A DNA stretch of 64,000 bases from Lactiplantibacillus nangangensis (GTDB lineage Bacteria > Bacillota > Bacilli > Lactobacillales > Lactobacillaceae), in assembly GCF_005405065.1 (NCBI RefSeq), contig NZ_BJDI01000002.1, positions 62,001-126,000 of the forward strand. Reading direction: 5' to 3'. How positions within the stretch are numbered: the first letter of the stretch is position 1; each line of letters opens with the position of its first letter. Of the stretch, positions 45,966-54,120 are shown piece by piece. The position numbers and the translations under genes are program-made. The notes beneath the pieces were generated by a model. That model was not told where the DNA came from. It saw only the letters and a program-made list of their open reading frames with translations, and searched no databases.

Positions 45966-46160
45966 ATGCCAAAACAAAAGACAAACCGCGCTGCTGCTAA
46001 GCGTTTCAAAGTAACCGCTAAAGGTAACATTAAGAGCGCCAACGCTTTCACCAGTCATCGTTTCCATGGTAAGACTAAGAAACAACGTCGCCAATTACGT
46101 GGTACGGCTGTAATTGAAAAGCCAATGGTCAAAACATATCACAAGTTATTACAAAAATAA
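45966..46160 (+). CDS. rpmI: 50S ribosomal protein L35
   Basis: A 64-residue basic protein, [16 protein letters not shown] at the start and [11 protein letters not shown] later, matching bL35. AGGAGGA lies 10 bp before the ATG at 45966; the TTG six bases earlier is not needed. Middle gene of the infC-rpmI-rplT operon. Confidence 0.96.
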   Translation: MPKQKTNRAAAKRFKVTAKGNIKSANAFTSHRFHGKTKKQRRQLRGTAVIEKPMVKTYHKLLQK

Positions 46161-46195
46161 TTAACACGTTTTAGTTAAATCTAGGAGGAAATAAG

Positions 46196-46555
46196 ATGGC
46201 TCGAGTAAAAGGTGGAACTGTAACACGCAAACGTCGTAAGCGCGTTTTAAAATTAGCTAAAGGTTATCGTGGTGCTAAGCATATCCAATTTAAGGTTGCT
46301 AAGGACCAAGTAATGAAGTCATACGAATACGCATTCCGCGATCGTAAGAAGCGTAAGAGTGACTTCCGTCGTCTCTGGATCGCCCGGATCAACGCGGCTG
46401 CCCGTATGAGCGACATTAGCTACAGTCAATTAATGCATGGTTTGAAGCTTGCTAACATCGACATGAACCGTAAGATGTTGGCTGACTTAGCTGTTAACGA
46501 TGCTGATGCTTTCAAGGCATTGGTTGAAGAAGCTAAGAAAGCTCTTGCAGCTTAA
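46196..46555 (+). CDS. rplT: 50S ribosomal protein L20
   Basis: A 119-residue basic protein with the bL20 pattern: [45 protein letters not shown], and [22 protein letters not shown]. It assembles 23S rRNA and represses its own operon through the leader. Ribosome binding site AGGAGGAA. Ends in a UUCG-loop terminator, beyond which the IS66 unit has inserted. Confidence 0.96.
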   Translation: MARVKGGTVTRKRRKRVLKLAKGYRGAKHIQFKVAKDQVMKSYEYAFRDRKKRKSDFRRLWIARINAAARMSDISYSQLMHGLKLANIDMNRKMLADLAVNDADAFKALVEEAKKALAA

Positions 46556-46582
46556 TTAGAATATTAATCCTACGTCTGTAGG

Positions 46583-46614
46583 AAAAAAACGTCATCTTCG
46601 GATGGCGTTTTTTT
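46583..46614 (+). terminator. Terminator of the infC operon
   Basis: An ACGTCATC/GATGGCGT stem with a TTCG tetraloop is flanked by an A run and a T run. It lies 14 bp before the IS66 target duplication. Confidence 0.88.
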
Positions 46615-46627
46615 GATAAGGGAAGGT

Positions 46628-46635
46628 TTTAGATC
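46628..46635. repeat. Left 8-bp target-site duplication of the composite element
   Basis: TTTAGATC directly abuts the left IS66 end and is repeated at 49675-49682. Eight bp is the duplication size of the IS66 family. Confidence 0.85.
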
Positions 46636-46658
46636 GTAAGCACCCAATAACTGACCGT
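46636..46658 (+). repeat. Left terminal inverted repeat of IS66 copy 1
   Basis: 23 bp starting GTAAGCACCC, the exact reverse complement of 48869-48891 and of 49652-49674. Confidence 0.9.
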
Positions 46659-46720
46659 CTATGATTGTCACTAAATACACGATATGATTACCTCATCAAA
46701 TAAATGGTGAGATTTTTATT

Positions 46721-46906
46721 ATGGATAAACAGGATATTGTCAAAGTTGAAATGCCACAAAAAGATAGGTCGGCGGCGCCACAGGCGACGGCGACCAAAGC
46801 AGTTCAGCTTCGTGTAGGACAAAATAAGTCGGTTATTATTTACAACAGAGCCAACAGCTACATTGTTGATGCGGTTTTAAAGGCGGTGTTCAACAATGCT
46901 CATTAA
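46721..46906 (+). CDS. IS66 first open reading frame (TnpA-like accessory protein)
   Basis: A 61-residue protein in the position of IS66 ORF1, required with TnpB for transposition in some members. A Gly-, Lys- and Val-containing core (AVQLRVGQNKSVIIYN) precedes a helix. It appears intact. The inverted copy at 49404-49589 differs at four residues (M/I, Q/H, D/V, R/K). Overlaps the start of tnpB by 11 bp. Confidence 0.75.
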   Translation: MDKQDIVKVEMPQKDRSAAPQATATKAVQLRVGQNKSVIIYNRANSYIVDAVLKAVFNNAH

Positions 46907-47264
46907 TATGGATGCAGTTCATCAAACTTATATTGTTTGTGGAAAAACAGATTTACGCCGTGGCATTGATGGGTTGGCGGCCGTCGTACAGTAACAATTT
47001 GCCTTAGATCCATACAATCAGGCTTTATGTGGTACCCGCAAAGACCGATTCAAAGCGCTATATTGGGATGGAGATGGCTTTCTATTACTTTATAAACGGA
47101 TTGAAGCCGGCCGACTACAGTGGCCGGTCAATCAAGACGAAGTCCGAAAGCTAACCTATCTCCAATTATCAAGACTATTGGGAGGATGGTCACTGGATTC
47201 GACTATTCATAAAATCAAACCGCCAAAAGTAAATAAAGCGCTTTCTACCGGTGTCAGACTATGA
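46896..47264 (+). pseudogene. tnpB: IS66 tnpB, broken by an internal stop and a small deletion
   Basis: The frame MLINMDAVHQTYIV... continues as TDLRRGIDGLAAVVQ, then TAA at 46992-46994, then resumes in frame with QFALDPYNQAL, CGTRKDRFKALYWDGDGFLLLYKRIEAGRLQWP. Intact TnpB proteins have FLF between QAL and CG, so three codons are also lost. The stop truncates the product at 32 residues, removing the conserved core. The TGA overlaps the start ATG of tnpC. Confidence 0.85.
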
Positions 47265-48803
47265 TAAACTCAATAACAAGAAAACATAGAATGAGTGGTT
47301 ATATTATGACGTCAGAAGAAGAAATTGCCGACTTAAAAAAGAAGATTCAAGAACAGGCTGAGATTATTGACTACTTGACCAAGCGACTATTTGGTCAAAA
47401 GTCAGAGAAAATCAATACCGATCAAACCTCCTTGTTTGATGAGGACAATAGTGTTTTTAGCCAACCAGAGCAAACTGGCCAAGAAAACCAATCAAATCAA
47501 GTACAGCCAACGAAGAAAGCTAAGCGGACGCGGCAAGCAATCGTAAATTCAAACGTTCCCGTTCAAGAGACTGTCATTGAGCTGCCAACTAAGCTGTGTC
47601 CAAACGGACACGGCTTAGTTGCCGTCGGTAAAAAACTTGCACGTGAAGAACTCCACTTCCGGCCGGCCAAGCTCTACTTAGAAAGAATCTACACGACGAC
47701 ATATAAATGCCCCTCATGTGAATTAATGGATGGTTTAGCTCATCTAATTCAATCACAAGCTCCAAAAGCGTTAATACTACATAGTTTGGCATCAATTGCA
47801 GTCATAACTGAAATTTTACATAAAAAGTTTGAACTAGGCGTACCCTTATATCGACAGCTTCAAGATTGGAAGCGTCTCGGCGTGGATCTAAGCGAAACAA
47901 CTATCGCTAATTGGGTGATCAAGATTAGCCAACTTATGGAGCCGTTGTACCAGCAGTTGCGTCAGCAACTGGTTCAACAACCATGTCTACAAGGTGATGA
48001 GACACTAATCGAGGTGTTACACGAACCTGGAAAAATCGCCAAAGCGGAATCCTATATGTGGGTAATGCGCAGTGTTACCCACCAGGCACAGCGAGGTGTC
48101 TTTTACGCTTATGGCACTAGTCGTGCGGGCAGCTTCGCTAAATCACTTTATACTGGTTTTACAGGAACACTTCAATGCGACGGTTATTCCGGCTATAACA
48201 TCCTAGGTGATTCAGTCACCAGAGTCGGTTGTTGGGCTCATGTCAGACGGAAATTCTATGACGCCGCTAATTCCGGCAAGAGCTTTAAGATGAGCCCACC
48301 ATTAGCATTACTCAATAAAATGTTTCACAATGAGCGCGAATGGCAACACTTATCACCGCGAGTAAGACGCCGACGTCGCCGCAGTCAACAACGAAAGCTA
48401 TTAAAACGTTTTTGGCGTTGGATTGATGCGGTCGATGTTTTACCTAAGAGCCGATTAGGCAAGGCCGTTGTTTATGCTCGAAATCAACGAGCCTCGTTGA
48501 ATCAAATCATTAATAATGATTCCGTCGACTGGAGTAACAACGCGTCGGAGAGAAACATGAAGACCTTGGTCATCGGGCGTAAAAATTGGTTGTTCAGCAC
48601 CAGCCAATGCGATTTGGATGACTTTGATTGAGTCGGCCAAGGCCAACGGCATTGATCCGTCAGCTTATCTTGAATATTTATTGAAAAACATTCCGCAACT
48701 TCCAACATTTGCGAATTCGGCAGATCTAGAAGCTTATTTGCCATGGAACTTTAAACCAGGATCTAAAATAATCGGCGATAGCCAACAAAGCATAGTCGCT
48801 TAG
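47261..48803 (+). pseudogene. tnpC: IS66 transposase tnpC, frameshifted near its C-terminus
   Basis: The main frame (47261-48631) has a leucine-zipper-like N-terminus, a zinc-finger segment (CPNGHG and CPSC), and DDE residues in LQGDETLIEV, LQCDGYSGYN and NNASERNMK. It breaks after NWLFSTS. The conserved ending (NAIWMTLIESAKANGIDPSAYLEYLL and onward to 48803) continues in another frame. Comparison with the usual FSTSPAGANAN-type junction suggests loss of roughly 14 bp around 48604. All three catalytic residues lie upstream of the break, but the C-terminal domain is lost. Confidence 0.85.
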
Positions 48804-48813
48804 ATGCATGGAC

Positions 48814-48857
48814 AAAACACCCCGAGCTCTCAAAAAAAGAGAGTTCAGGGTGTTTTT
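48814..48857. terminator. Terminator inside the IS66 copy
   Basis: AAACACCC and GGGTGTTT arms with an inner CTCTC/GAGAG stem, A-rich loop and T run, between tnpC and the right end. Confidence 0.65.
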
Positions 48858-48868
48858 CACTATTCAAT

Positions 48869-48891
48869 ACGGTCAGTTATTGGGTGCTTAC
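48869..48891 (-). repeat. Right terminal inverted repeat of IS66 copy 1
   Basis: 23 bp, exact reverse complement of 46636-46658. The sequence just outside is GTTCAATC, not TTTAGATC. Confidence 0.9.
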
Positions 48892-48949
48892 GTTCAATCC
48901 CCATTATCGCATGGTACTATTGTTTTGCTGAGTTATACATATTATTCTT

Positions 48950-49261
48950 CTAGTGTTTTTCTTTGTAGGCGTTGTAGCCTTCTATGAATTTAGATACTTC
49001 AGACGCTTTGTCATCAGAAAGCAAATTTATTAGTTTAATAAATTTGCTGGGGAACCTTTTAAAATGATGTTCATTTTCATAATCAAACTTAGCTTGATTA
49101 AAACCTGCTTGGTAATCATCAGTTGAGCTCGCTTGATTATTTCGCTCTTGACTATATGAGTTTTCCATTTTCCAAGTTTTGTATGCTTCCGACGCTGCCT
49201 GATAATTTCCCTTTTCGTAGTTATCTTTGACGTATTGATGCAATGAGCCTAATCCCTTCAT
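48950..49261 (-). CDS. Cargo protein of the IS66 composite, unknown function
   Basis: A 103-residue charged, AT-rich protein with no signal peptide or membrane segment. The sequence is helical and polar (LHQYVKDNYEKGNYQAASEAYKTW; DDYQAGFNQAKFDYENEH), with a repeated aromatic/Lys/Asn pattern. A GGAGGG ribosome binding site lies 6-8 bp before the ATG, which supports real expression. It is the only gene between the two IS66 ends. I do not recognise the family. Confidence 0.6.
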   Translation of the reverse strand: MKGLGSLHQYVKDNYEKGNYQAASEAYKTWKMENSYSQERNNQASSTDDYQAGFNQAKFDYENEHHFKRFPSKFIKLINLLSDDKASEVSKFIEGYNAYKEKH

Positions 49262-49341
49262 CCTTTTCCCTCCGATACGTTTTAAATGTGTACAGCTTTA
49301 ATATAATACAATCCATTTGATTTTGAAACTATTGAATTTCA

Positions 49342-49674
49342 CAATACCACGGCGTAAATCTGTTTTTCTACAAACAATGTAAGTTTGATGAACTGCATCC
49401 ATATTAATGAGCATTGTTGAACACCGCCTTTAAAACCGCATCAACAATGTAACTGTTTGCTTTGTTGTAAATGATGACCGACTTATTTTGTCCCACACGA
49501 AGCTGAACTGCTTTGGTCGCCGTCGCCTGTGGCGCCGCCGACCTAACTTTGTGTGGTATTTCAACTTTGACAATATCCTGTTTATCCATAATAAAAACCT
49601 CACCATTCATTTGATGAGGTAATCATATCGTGTATTTAGTGACAATCATAGACGGTCAGTTATTGGGTGCTTAC
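49342..49674 (-). mobile_element. Truncated, inverted IS66 copy (left end only)
   Basis: This 333-bp segment is the reverse complement of the first part of copy 1 with several substitutions. It contains the terminal repeat (49652-49674), ORF1 and the first codons of tnpB. Homology stops after CGCCGTGGTATTG, where unrelated AT-rich cargo sequence begins. Confidence 0.88.
49404..49589 (-). CDS. IS66 first open reading frame, second copy
   Basis: A 61-residue protein matching the copy at 46721 with four amino acid differences. The start is the ATG at 49589 (MDKQDIVKVE); the frame is open further upstream. The following tnpB is cut after about 24 codons at 49342, so this gene has no partner here. 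Confidence 0.65.
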   Translation of the reverse strand: MDKQDIVKVEIPHKVRSAAPQATATKAVQLRVGQNKSVIIYNKANSYIVDAVLKAVFNNAH

Positions 49675-49682
49675 TTTAGATC
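49675..49682. repeat. Right 8-bp target-site duplication of the composite element
   Basis: TTTAGATC, identical to 46628-46635, directly outside the outer IS66 end. Confidence 0.85.
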
Positions 49683-49895
49683 GTGCATACGGACAACTCA
49701 GTCGTGATCGTGGCTCGGAATAATCAATTTGCAGTAAGTCTCAAATAATTGTTTTTAGTGCTACCCACGTGTGAAGATGGTGGTGTAGTTAGGCTAGATG
49801 CATCGGTTAACACTCAAAAGTCGTGCCATTGATGATCGTTTCTGAGATTGGTTGAAAGTTGTCTCGTTATAATCGTGAAAAAAGGGGTAGATCAC

Positions 49896-50111
49896 ATGTC
49901 AAACTTATTTTTTCAACTCATGATTGGATTAGGTGTGATGGCTTTAGGTGGCTATCAAATATGGGCTTCACAGCGCTATTTCAAGCAATTGAAAGTCAGC
50001 GGAACGGCTGCAACGTCAAATTTTGTTGGACTGGCAGTTTGGGCCGGATTCATATTTGGCATCATTCTTATTTTGGGTGGGGTGCAATTCTTGTTCGGTA
50101 TGTACAATTAG
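49896..50111 (+). CDS. Small two-helix membrane protein, unknown function
   Basis: A 71-residue protein with two hydrophobic segments (about 5-20 and 42-68) around a short polar loop (SQRYFKQLKVSGTAATSN). AAAAGGGG lies before the ATG at 49896, and TATAAT occurs at 49868-49873. No recognised family. A terminator follows. It was probably the original downstream neighbour of rplT before the IS66 insertion. Confidence 0.6.
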   Translation: MSNLFFQLMIGLGVMALGGYQIWASQRYFKQLKVSGTAATSNFVGLAVWAGFIFGIILILGGVQFLFGMYN

Positions 50112-50148
50112 GCCGAGCTTGGTCACAAGTTCCAATTGAAAACGAAAG

Positions 50149-50183
50149 CGCTACCAAAAGTGACTATTTCTGGTAGCGTTTTT
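50149..50183 (+). terminator. Terminator of the small membrane protein gene
   Basis: CGCTACCA and TGGTAGCG form an 8-bp stem followed by a T run. Confidence 0.8.
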
Positions 50184-50213
50184 GTGTCCGCCATCAAGAT
50201 AAAATGATGACAT

Positions 50214-50245
50214 GAAAAAAGCGCACCTGATTAACAGGCACGCTC
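50214..50245 (-). terminator. Terminator of the pgaD-pgaC unit
   Basis: On the - strand GCGTGCCTG pairs with CAGGTGCGC (two wobble pairs), followed by six T. Confidence 0.7.
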
Positions 50246-50260
50246 ATAAATTTTCTCAAC

Positions 50261-51562
50261 TCAGGTCGTATGTTTTCGCACAGGACTGACCCAAGTCCCA
50301 CTCCCATAGCCCAGAATCGTTTTGATGGCAGGAATTAATGTCATCACTAAGGCGAGGGCATTAACTTGCCAGTAGACGAGCATGTAGAGCGGCATGAAAA
50401 TAAGATATTTTAACTTACGACCCCGGTCATCAACGATTAAAGCGGAGAGGAGTTGCAATAATCCCGCAAACATTTCAAAGGTGACGAAGATAAAGGCCAT
50501 ACAGAACATGTGATAAAGTCGTTCGTAGTTGCCAGTAAAGATGAACATGATAAATGACAAAATGAACAAGATCGTTGAAACAAAGAAGAATAACGACCAA
50601 ATGATACTCAGCGATTGATCCAAAATGAAAGCCATCTGTTTCAAGTAACGAATTGGATGACGCATGACACGGCCAAAGTTGGTGAGTAAAACTTCGGTCC
50701 CACCTTTCGCCCAACGTTTCCGCTGATGATAGAGGGCCTTCAAGGATTCAGGCACGTTCATGTAAAAGAGAATGTCTGGTGAGAAGACCGTTGTCCAACC
50801 GTTCAGTTGGTGATCCCAGGCAATACTGATATCTTCGGTCGCACGGTCTTGACGGAAGAGGCCAACGTCGATCAAGGCATCACGCCGATACATCGTGTTA
50901 GCGCCGCTATAAGCATACATATTCCCTAAGGCACTGACTTGACTCCGTTTGATGACCCCGACGATACTTGAAAATTCAACGGTTTGCGACTTGGCAATCA
51001 GTTTACTCCGGCTTTGGACATCCATGTTGGCCGTAACAGCGGCGACGTTGGTATGTTCTTCACCAACAAAGTAATTCATGTATTTCCAAAGTGCATCTGG
51101 TTCTGGAATCGAATCGGCATCATTACTTAAAATAAATTCACCTTTAGCGAAGCTGACGCCGACGTTGAAGGCATGGGCTTTACCTTGGTTCTTTTCGATC
51201 GTCACGACTCGCAAGTTGGTATATTTCTTTTGCAACTCGGCCAAAATTTGTGGCGTGTCGTCCGTTGACCCATCATCGGTGACCAACACTTCGAAATTAT
51301 CGTAGTTTAAACTGTTCATTAAGTAGTCGATCGTGTGGGCAATCATGACTTCTTCATTATGCGCAGGGATCATAATGGTGATGAATGGCTGCTTCTTAGG
51401 TTCTAAGTAATAGAATTCTTTGTGACGATGCCGGTAAACCGTTTGGTAACAAATGACACCCATAAACCAGGCAAAGGCGCCCAGAATCGGATAAGAAACC
51501 AATAAGAGCAACACAAAGTTCCAAATACTTTCAAATGGTTTTAAGGTTTGGAGGACTTCCAT
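50261..51562 (-). CDS. pgaC: PgaC/IcaA-like poly-beta-1,6-N-acetylglucosamine synthase
   Basis: A 433-residue membrane glycosyltransferase of family GT2. Two N-terminal membrane segments (about 15-37) precede the catalytic domain with TIMIPAHNEE, VTDDGSTDDT, the DxD site in SNDADSIPEP, and the processive-synthase motif QRKRWAKG. Three or four membrane segments follow. It polymerises GlcNAc from UDP-GlcNAc and exports the chain with PgaD. The start codon directly follows the pgaD stop. No deacetylase (PgaB/IcaB) or outer component is nearby, so the polymer may stay acetylated or be modified by an unlinked enzyme. Confidence 0.85.
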   Translation of the reverse strand: MEVLQTLKPFESIWNFVLLLLVSYPILGAFAWFMGVICYQTVYRHRHKEFYYLEPKKQPFITIMIPAHNEEVMIAHTIDYLMNSLNYDNFEVLVTDDGSTDDTPQILAELQKKYTNLRVVTIEKNQGKAHAFNVGVSFAKGEFILSNDADSIPEPDALWKYMNYFVGEEHTNVAAVTANMDVQSRSKLIAKSQTVEFSSIVGVIKRSQVSALGNMYAYSGANTMYRRDALIDVGLFRQDRATEDISIAWDHQLNGWTTVFSPDILFYMNVPESLKALYHQRKRWAKGGTEVLLTNFGRVMRHPIRYLKQMAFILDQSLSIIWSLFFFVSTILFILSFIMFIFTGNYERLYHMFCMAFIFVTFEMFAGLLQLLSALIVDDRGRKLKYLIFMPLYMLVYWQVNALALVMTLIPAIKTILGYGSGTWVSPVRKHTT

Positions 51563-52075
51563 CTACTTTTTCTCCTCCTCTTTATATAACTCGTGAATTT
51601 CATTAACATCCAGATTTTGCTCTGGCTTAACATGGTAGCTACGGACGTTTTCGCGGTAGGCCTTGTTACCAAAGCGTTCTGTGTAGAAAGCTTCCAAATG
51701 AGCCTTACGTGCCAGCATTTGTGGTTCATCATATTGAATATCTTTTTCAACGTGTTCCTTGACGCGGTGATTATTGTGAATCGTCGAAATAATGACAATA
51801 ACGGCTAGAATAATAAATGCGATGATAAAGAACCGGTCAAAAAAGTAGAAGAGGGTCCGACCTTCTTGGTAACGCCAAGCATGTAAGAAGTGCGTATTGT
51901 TAATCAATAAGGTTGATGAAATCGTCCAGTAGACCGGAATCGCAACACAGATCCAAAAAACAATTGCCATGAGCGTTTGCCAAATCTTAGTCCACCAGTG
52001 GCCCTTACTAAAGAAATTGTCTGTAACATATTCATTCACGACGGCTTCTTTATCAACGGTCTCTTTTTTCTCCAT
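51563..52075 (-). CDS. pgaD: PgaD-like polysaccharide synthase partner
   Basis: A 170-residue protein with two membrane helices (about 35-57 and 80-97), an aromatic-rich start (FSKGHWWTKIWQTLMAIVFW) and a charged C-terminal cytoplasmic tail. This layout and position fit PgaD, which works with PgaC and in E. coli forms part of the c-di-GMP site. Strong AAGGAGG ribosome binding site. Directly upstream of pgaC without a gap. Confidence 0.75.
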   Translation of the reverse strand: MEKKETVDKEAVVNEYVTDNFFSKGHWWTKIWQTLMAIVFWICVAIPVYWTISSTLLINNTHFLHAWRYQEGRTLFYFFDRFFIIAFIILAVIVIISTIHNNHRVKEHVEKDIQYDEPQMLARKAHLEAFYTERFGNKAYRENVRSYHVKPEQNLDVNEIHELYKEEEKK

Positions 52076-52120
52076 TAAACTTCCTCCTTATAATATAATG
52101 ATATTTATTTTTACAGCTTA

Positions 52121-52149
52121 AATATACGCTTTCGGTAAATGATTGTGAA
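52121..52149 (-). promoter_or_regulatory. Promoter of pgaD-pgaC
   Basis: On the - strand, TTCACA and TATATT are exactly 17 bp apart, about 45 bp before the pgaD start codon. Confidence 0.55.
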
Positions 52150-52157
52150 CTGGTTGA

Positions 52158-52189
52158 CAATTGCGAAAAAAGTATAGTCCTCGCAATTG
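52158..52189. promoter_or_regulatory. Inverted repeat upstream of the pgaD promoter
   Basis: CAATTGCGA (52158-52166) and TCGCAATTG (52181-52189) are perfect 9-bp reverse complements with 14 bp between, ending 9 bp from the -35 box. A regulator site is likely. The rest of 52190-52447 holds a CCCC/GGGG hairpin at about 52349-52371 and no gene. Confidence 0.45.
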
Positions 52190-52447
52190 ATAGTTGTGGC
52201 CTTTTGGTTGATGTGGGACGTCGTATTGATAGCAAATATTAGCGGTTAGTATAGTGGCTTGATTAATAAAAGTTGCACATTTATTTAAAAGCATCTATTA
52301 TTAAAAGATAACTGATTTTATCGGTGGACTCTGATTAAAATGGGACCCAACCCCTGCTATTAAAAGGGGTTACGAGTATGATAAAATAAGCAGGTGAGGT
52401 CTGGCTGATAACCAGCACCAATGACAGCAGAAGTGAAGGGGAAAACG

Positions 52448-52975
52448 ATGATAAACCAATTTAAACCAACTTGGATGATACCAGCAATTTATAATATTAC
52501 CGCAGCGCAACTCCGTGAAAAGGGCATCAAGGCGGTGTTTGCCGATCTCGACAACACGCTTATTGCTTGGGATAATCCAGATGGTACCCCGGAACTGAAA
52601 AAATGGTTGCACGCGTTGCAAGACGCGGGCATTCCACTAGTTGTCGTTTCGAATAATTCAGAAAAGCGGATTGCCAAGGCTTTAACGGCACTCGAACTGC
52701 CATTTGTTTCGCGTGCCTTGAAACCTTTACCGTTTGGGATTCAAAAGGCCCGGCACAATCTTGGGCTACGCAAAAATGAAGTGATCATGGTTGGTGATCA
52801 ATATATTACCGATATGTGGGCCGCTCATTCGGCCGGCGTTCAAAGTGTATTGGTCCAACCGTTAGTCAAAACGGACGCGTGGAATACGCGAATCAATCGT
52901 TTCTTTGAACGTTTTATCAAAGCAAGATTAGCCCATGTGTATCCAGAAAAGCATTTTCAGGAGGAACTTAAATAG
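52448..52975 (+). CDS. yqeG: YqeG-type HAD phosphatase
   Basis: A 175-residue HAD superfamily (subfamily IIIA) phosphatase. Motif I is AVFADLDNTLIAWD (nucleophile Asp), motif II VVVSNNS, Lys at KPLPFGIQKA, and motif IV MVGDQYITDMWAA. Substrate is not certain; the family includes phosphatidylglycerophosphate phosphatases. First gene of a conserved operon with yqeH, yhbY, nadD, yqeK, rsfS and yqeM. AAGGGGAA precedes the ATG at 52448. Its TAG overlaps the GTG of yqeH. Confidence 0.88.
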   Translation: MINQFKPTWMIPAIYNITAAQLREKGIKAVFADLDNTLIAWDNPDGTPELKKWLHALQDAGIPLVVVSNNSEKRIAKALTALELPFVSRALKPLPFGIQKARHNLGLRKNEVIMVGDQYITDMWAAHSAGVQSVLVQPLVKTDAWNTRINRFFERFIKARLAHVYPEKHFQEELK

Positions 52976-54111
52976 TGAGTGAAACAACTCAAGAAACTTT
53001 ATATTGTATTGGCTGTGGGGCGGCGATTCAAACGACCGACCCCGAAGCAGCGGGTTACACGCCGGCTTCAGCCTTGAAAAAGTCGTTGGCAAATGAGTCC
53101 CAAGATTTATATTGTCAACGGTGTTTTCGGTTGCGCCACTACAACGAAATCGTGCCAGTTGAGTTAACTGACGACGATTTTCGCCATTTGTTGGCCACGA
53201 TTCGTGAAGCCGATGCCTTAGTCGTCTATGTGGTTGATATTTTTGACCTGAATGGTAGTATCATTCCCGGGTTACAACGGTTTGTGGGAGATAATCCCGT
53301 CTTATTGGTTGGAAACAAGGAAGATGTCTTACCACGTCAATTACGGCGAACCAAATTACGCGAATGGATGAATCAACAAGTCCGCGCACAAGGGATTAAA
53401 CCCGTTGATGTGGCTTTGACCAGTGCTAAAAAAGGCCACGCTATCGATGAGTTATTAGCGATGATCGAAAAGTATCGGCGCGGTCGCGATGTTTATGTCG
53501 TTGGGGTCACTAACGTGGGTAAATCTACGCTGATCAATCGCATTATTGCCAATAACACTGGCTTGAAAGATTTGATCACCACGTCACGGTTCCCCGGCAC
53601 GACTTTGGATAAGATTGAAATTCCACTCGAGGACGGCCATAAGATGGTCGACACCCCTGGGATCATTCATCCAGAACAAATGGCGCATTTCTTGAGCGGG
53701 GACGACTTGAAACTCGTCTCACCACAAAAAGAGATTCGACCAAAAGCTTACCAATTGGGTAACGGTCAAACGTTATTCTTAGGCGGGGTTGCTCGCTTAG
53801 ACATCGTCGATACGGTGAAACCTGCCGGAATTGCGTATGTCGACAATAACCTGACGATTCACCGGACTCGGACGGAGAACGCTGAGAACTTCTATACGAA
53901 GCATGTCGGCGAATTGATCACCCCACCAACTGGCGATGCTGTCGCTGATTTTCCACCGTTGGTTCGGCATGAATTTAAGACGACTGAAATCAGCGATGTG
54001 GTGTTTGAAGGCTTAGGTTGGGTCACTGTACCCGCCGAGACGCGTGTCGCTGGTTGGGCACCTAAAGGGGTGGACGTCTTAACCCGTCCAGCCATGATTA
54101 ATAAGAACTAG
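52975..54111 (+). CDS. yqeH: Ribosome biogenesis GTPase YqeH
   Basis: A 378-residue circularly permuted GTPase needed for 30S assembly. The N-terminal zinc finger is CIGCG with YCQRC. The permuted order is visible: G4 VGNKED, G5 TSAKKG, then G1 GVTNVGKSTLIN, the switch FPGTTLDKIE and G3 DTPG. A C-terminal RNA-binding region follows. GTG start at 52975, overlapping the yqeG stop. The following gene starts 10 bp after the stop. Confidence 0.93.
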   Translation: MSETTQETLYCIGCGAAIQTTDPEAAGYTPASALKKSLANESQDLYCQRCFRLRHYNEIVPVELTDDDFRHLLATIREADALVVYVVDIFDLNGSIIPGLQRFVGDNPVLLVGNKEDVLPRQLRRTKLREWMNQQVRAQGIKPVDVALTSAKKGHAIDELLAMIEKYRRGRDVYVVGVTNVGKSTLINRIIANNTGLKDLITTSRFPGTTLDKIEIPLEDGHKMVDTPGIIHPEQMAHFLSGDDLKLVSPQKEIRPKAYQLGNGQTLFLGGVARLDIVDTVKPAGIAYVDNNLTIHRTRTENAENFYTKHVGELITPPTGDAVADFPPLVRHEFKTTEISDVVFEGLGWVTVPAETRVAGWAPKGVDVLTRPAMINKN

Positions 54112-54120
54112 GAGAATTTA

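Larger units (their letters stand above)
46636..48891 (+). mobile_element. IS66-family insertion sequence, full length but with broken genes
   Basis: 2,256 bp bounded by perfect 23-bp inverted repeats (46636-46658 and 48869-48891). It carries the three-gene IS66 layout: a small first open frame, tnpB and the DDE transposase tnpC. Both tnpB (internal stop, missing codons) and tnpC (frameshift near the end) are damaged. Probably immobile unless helped by an intact relative elsewhere. Confidence 0.88.
46636..49674. mobile_element. Composite IS66-flanked transposon-like unit
   Basis: The unit consists of a full-length but degenerate IS66 copy (46636-48891), a cargo segment with one gene (48892-49341), and an inverted, truncated IS66 copy (49342-49674). 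Both outer ends carry the same 23-bp terminal inverted repeat starting GTAAGCACCC, and TTTAGATC flanks the whole unit. The inner end at 48891 is followed by GTTCAATC, so copy 1 alone has no target duplication. The unit therefore appears to have inserted as one 3,039-bp piece between rplT and the small membrane protein gene. Confidence 0.85.

Noticed and set aside
50135-50180. A cre-like CGAAAGCGCTACCA sequence
   Set aside because: It is part of a clear terminator hairpin downstream of a gene rather than in a promoter.
52158-52189. The CAATTGCGA repeat as a terminator
   Set aside because: There is no T run after either arm and no gene ends nearby; its place beside a promoter fits a protein-binding site better.
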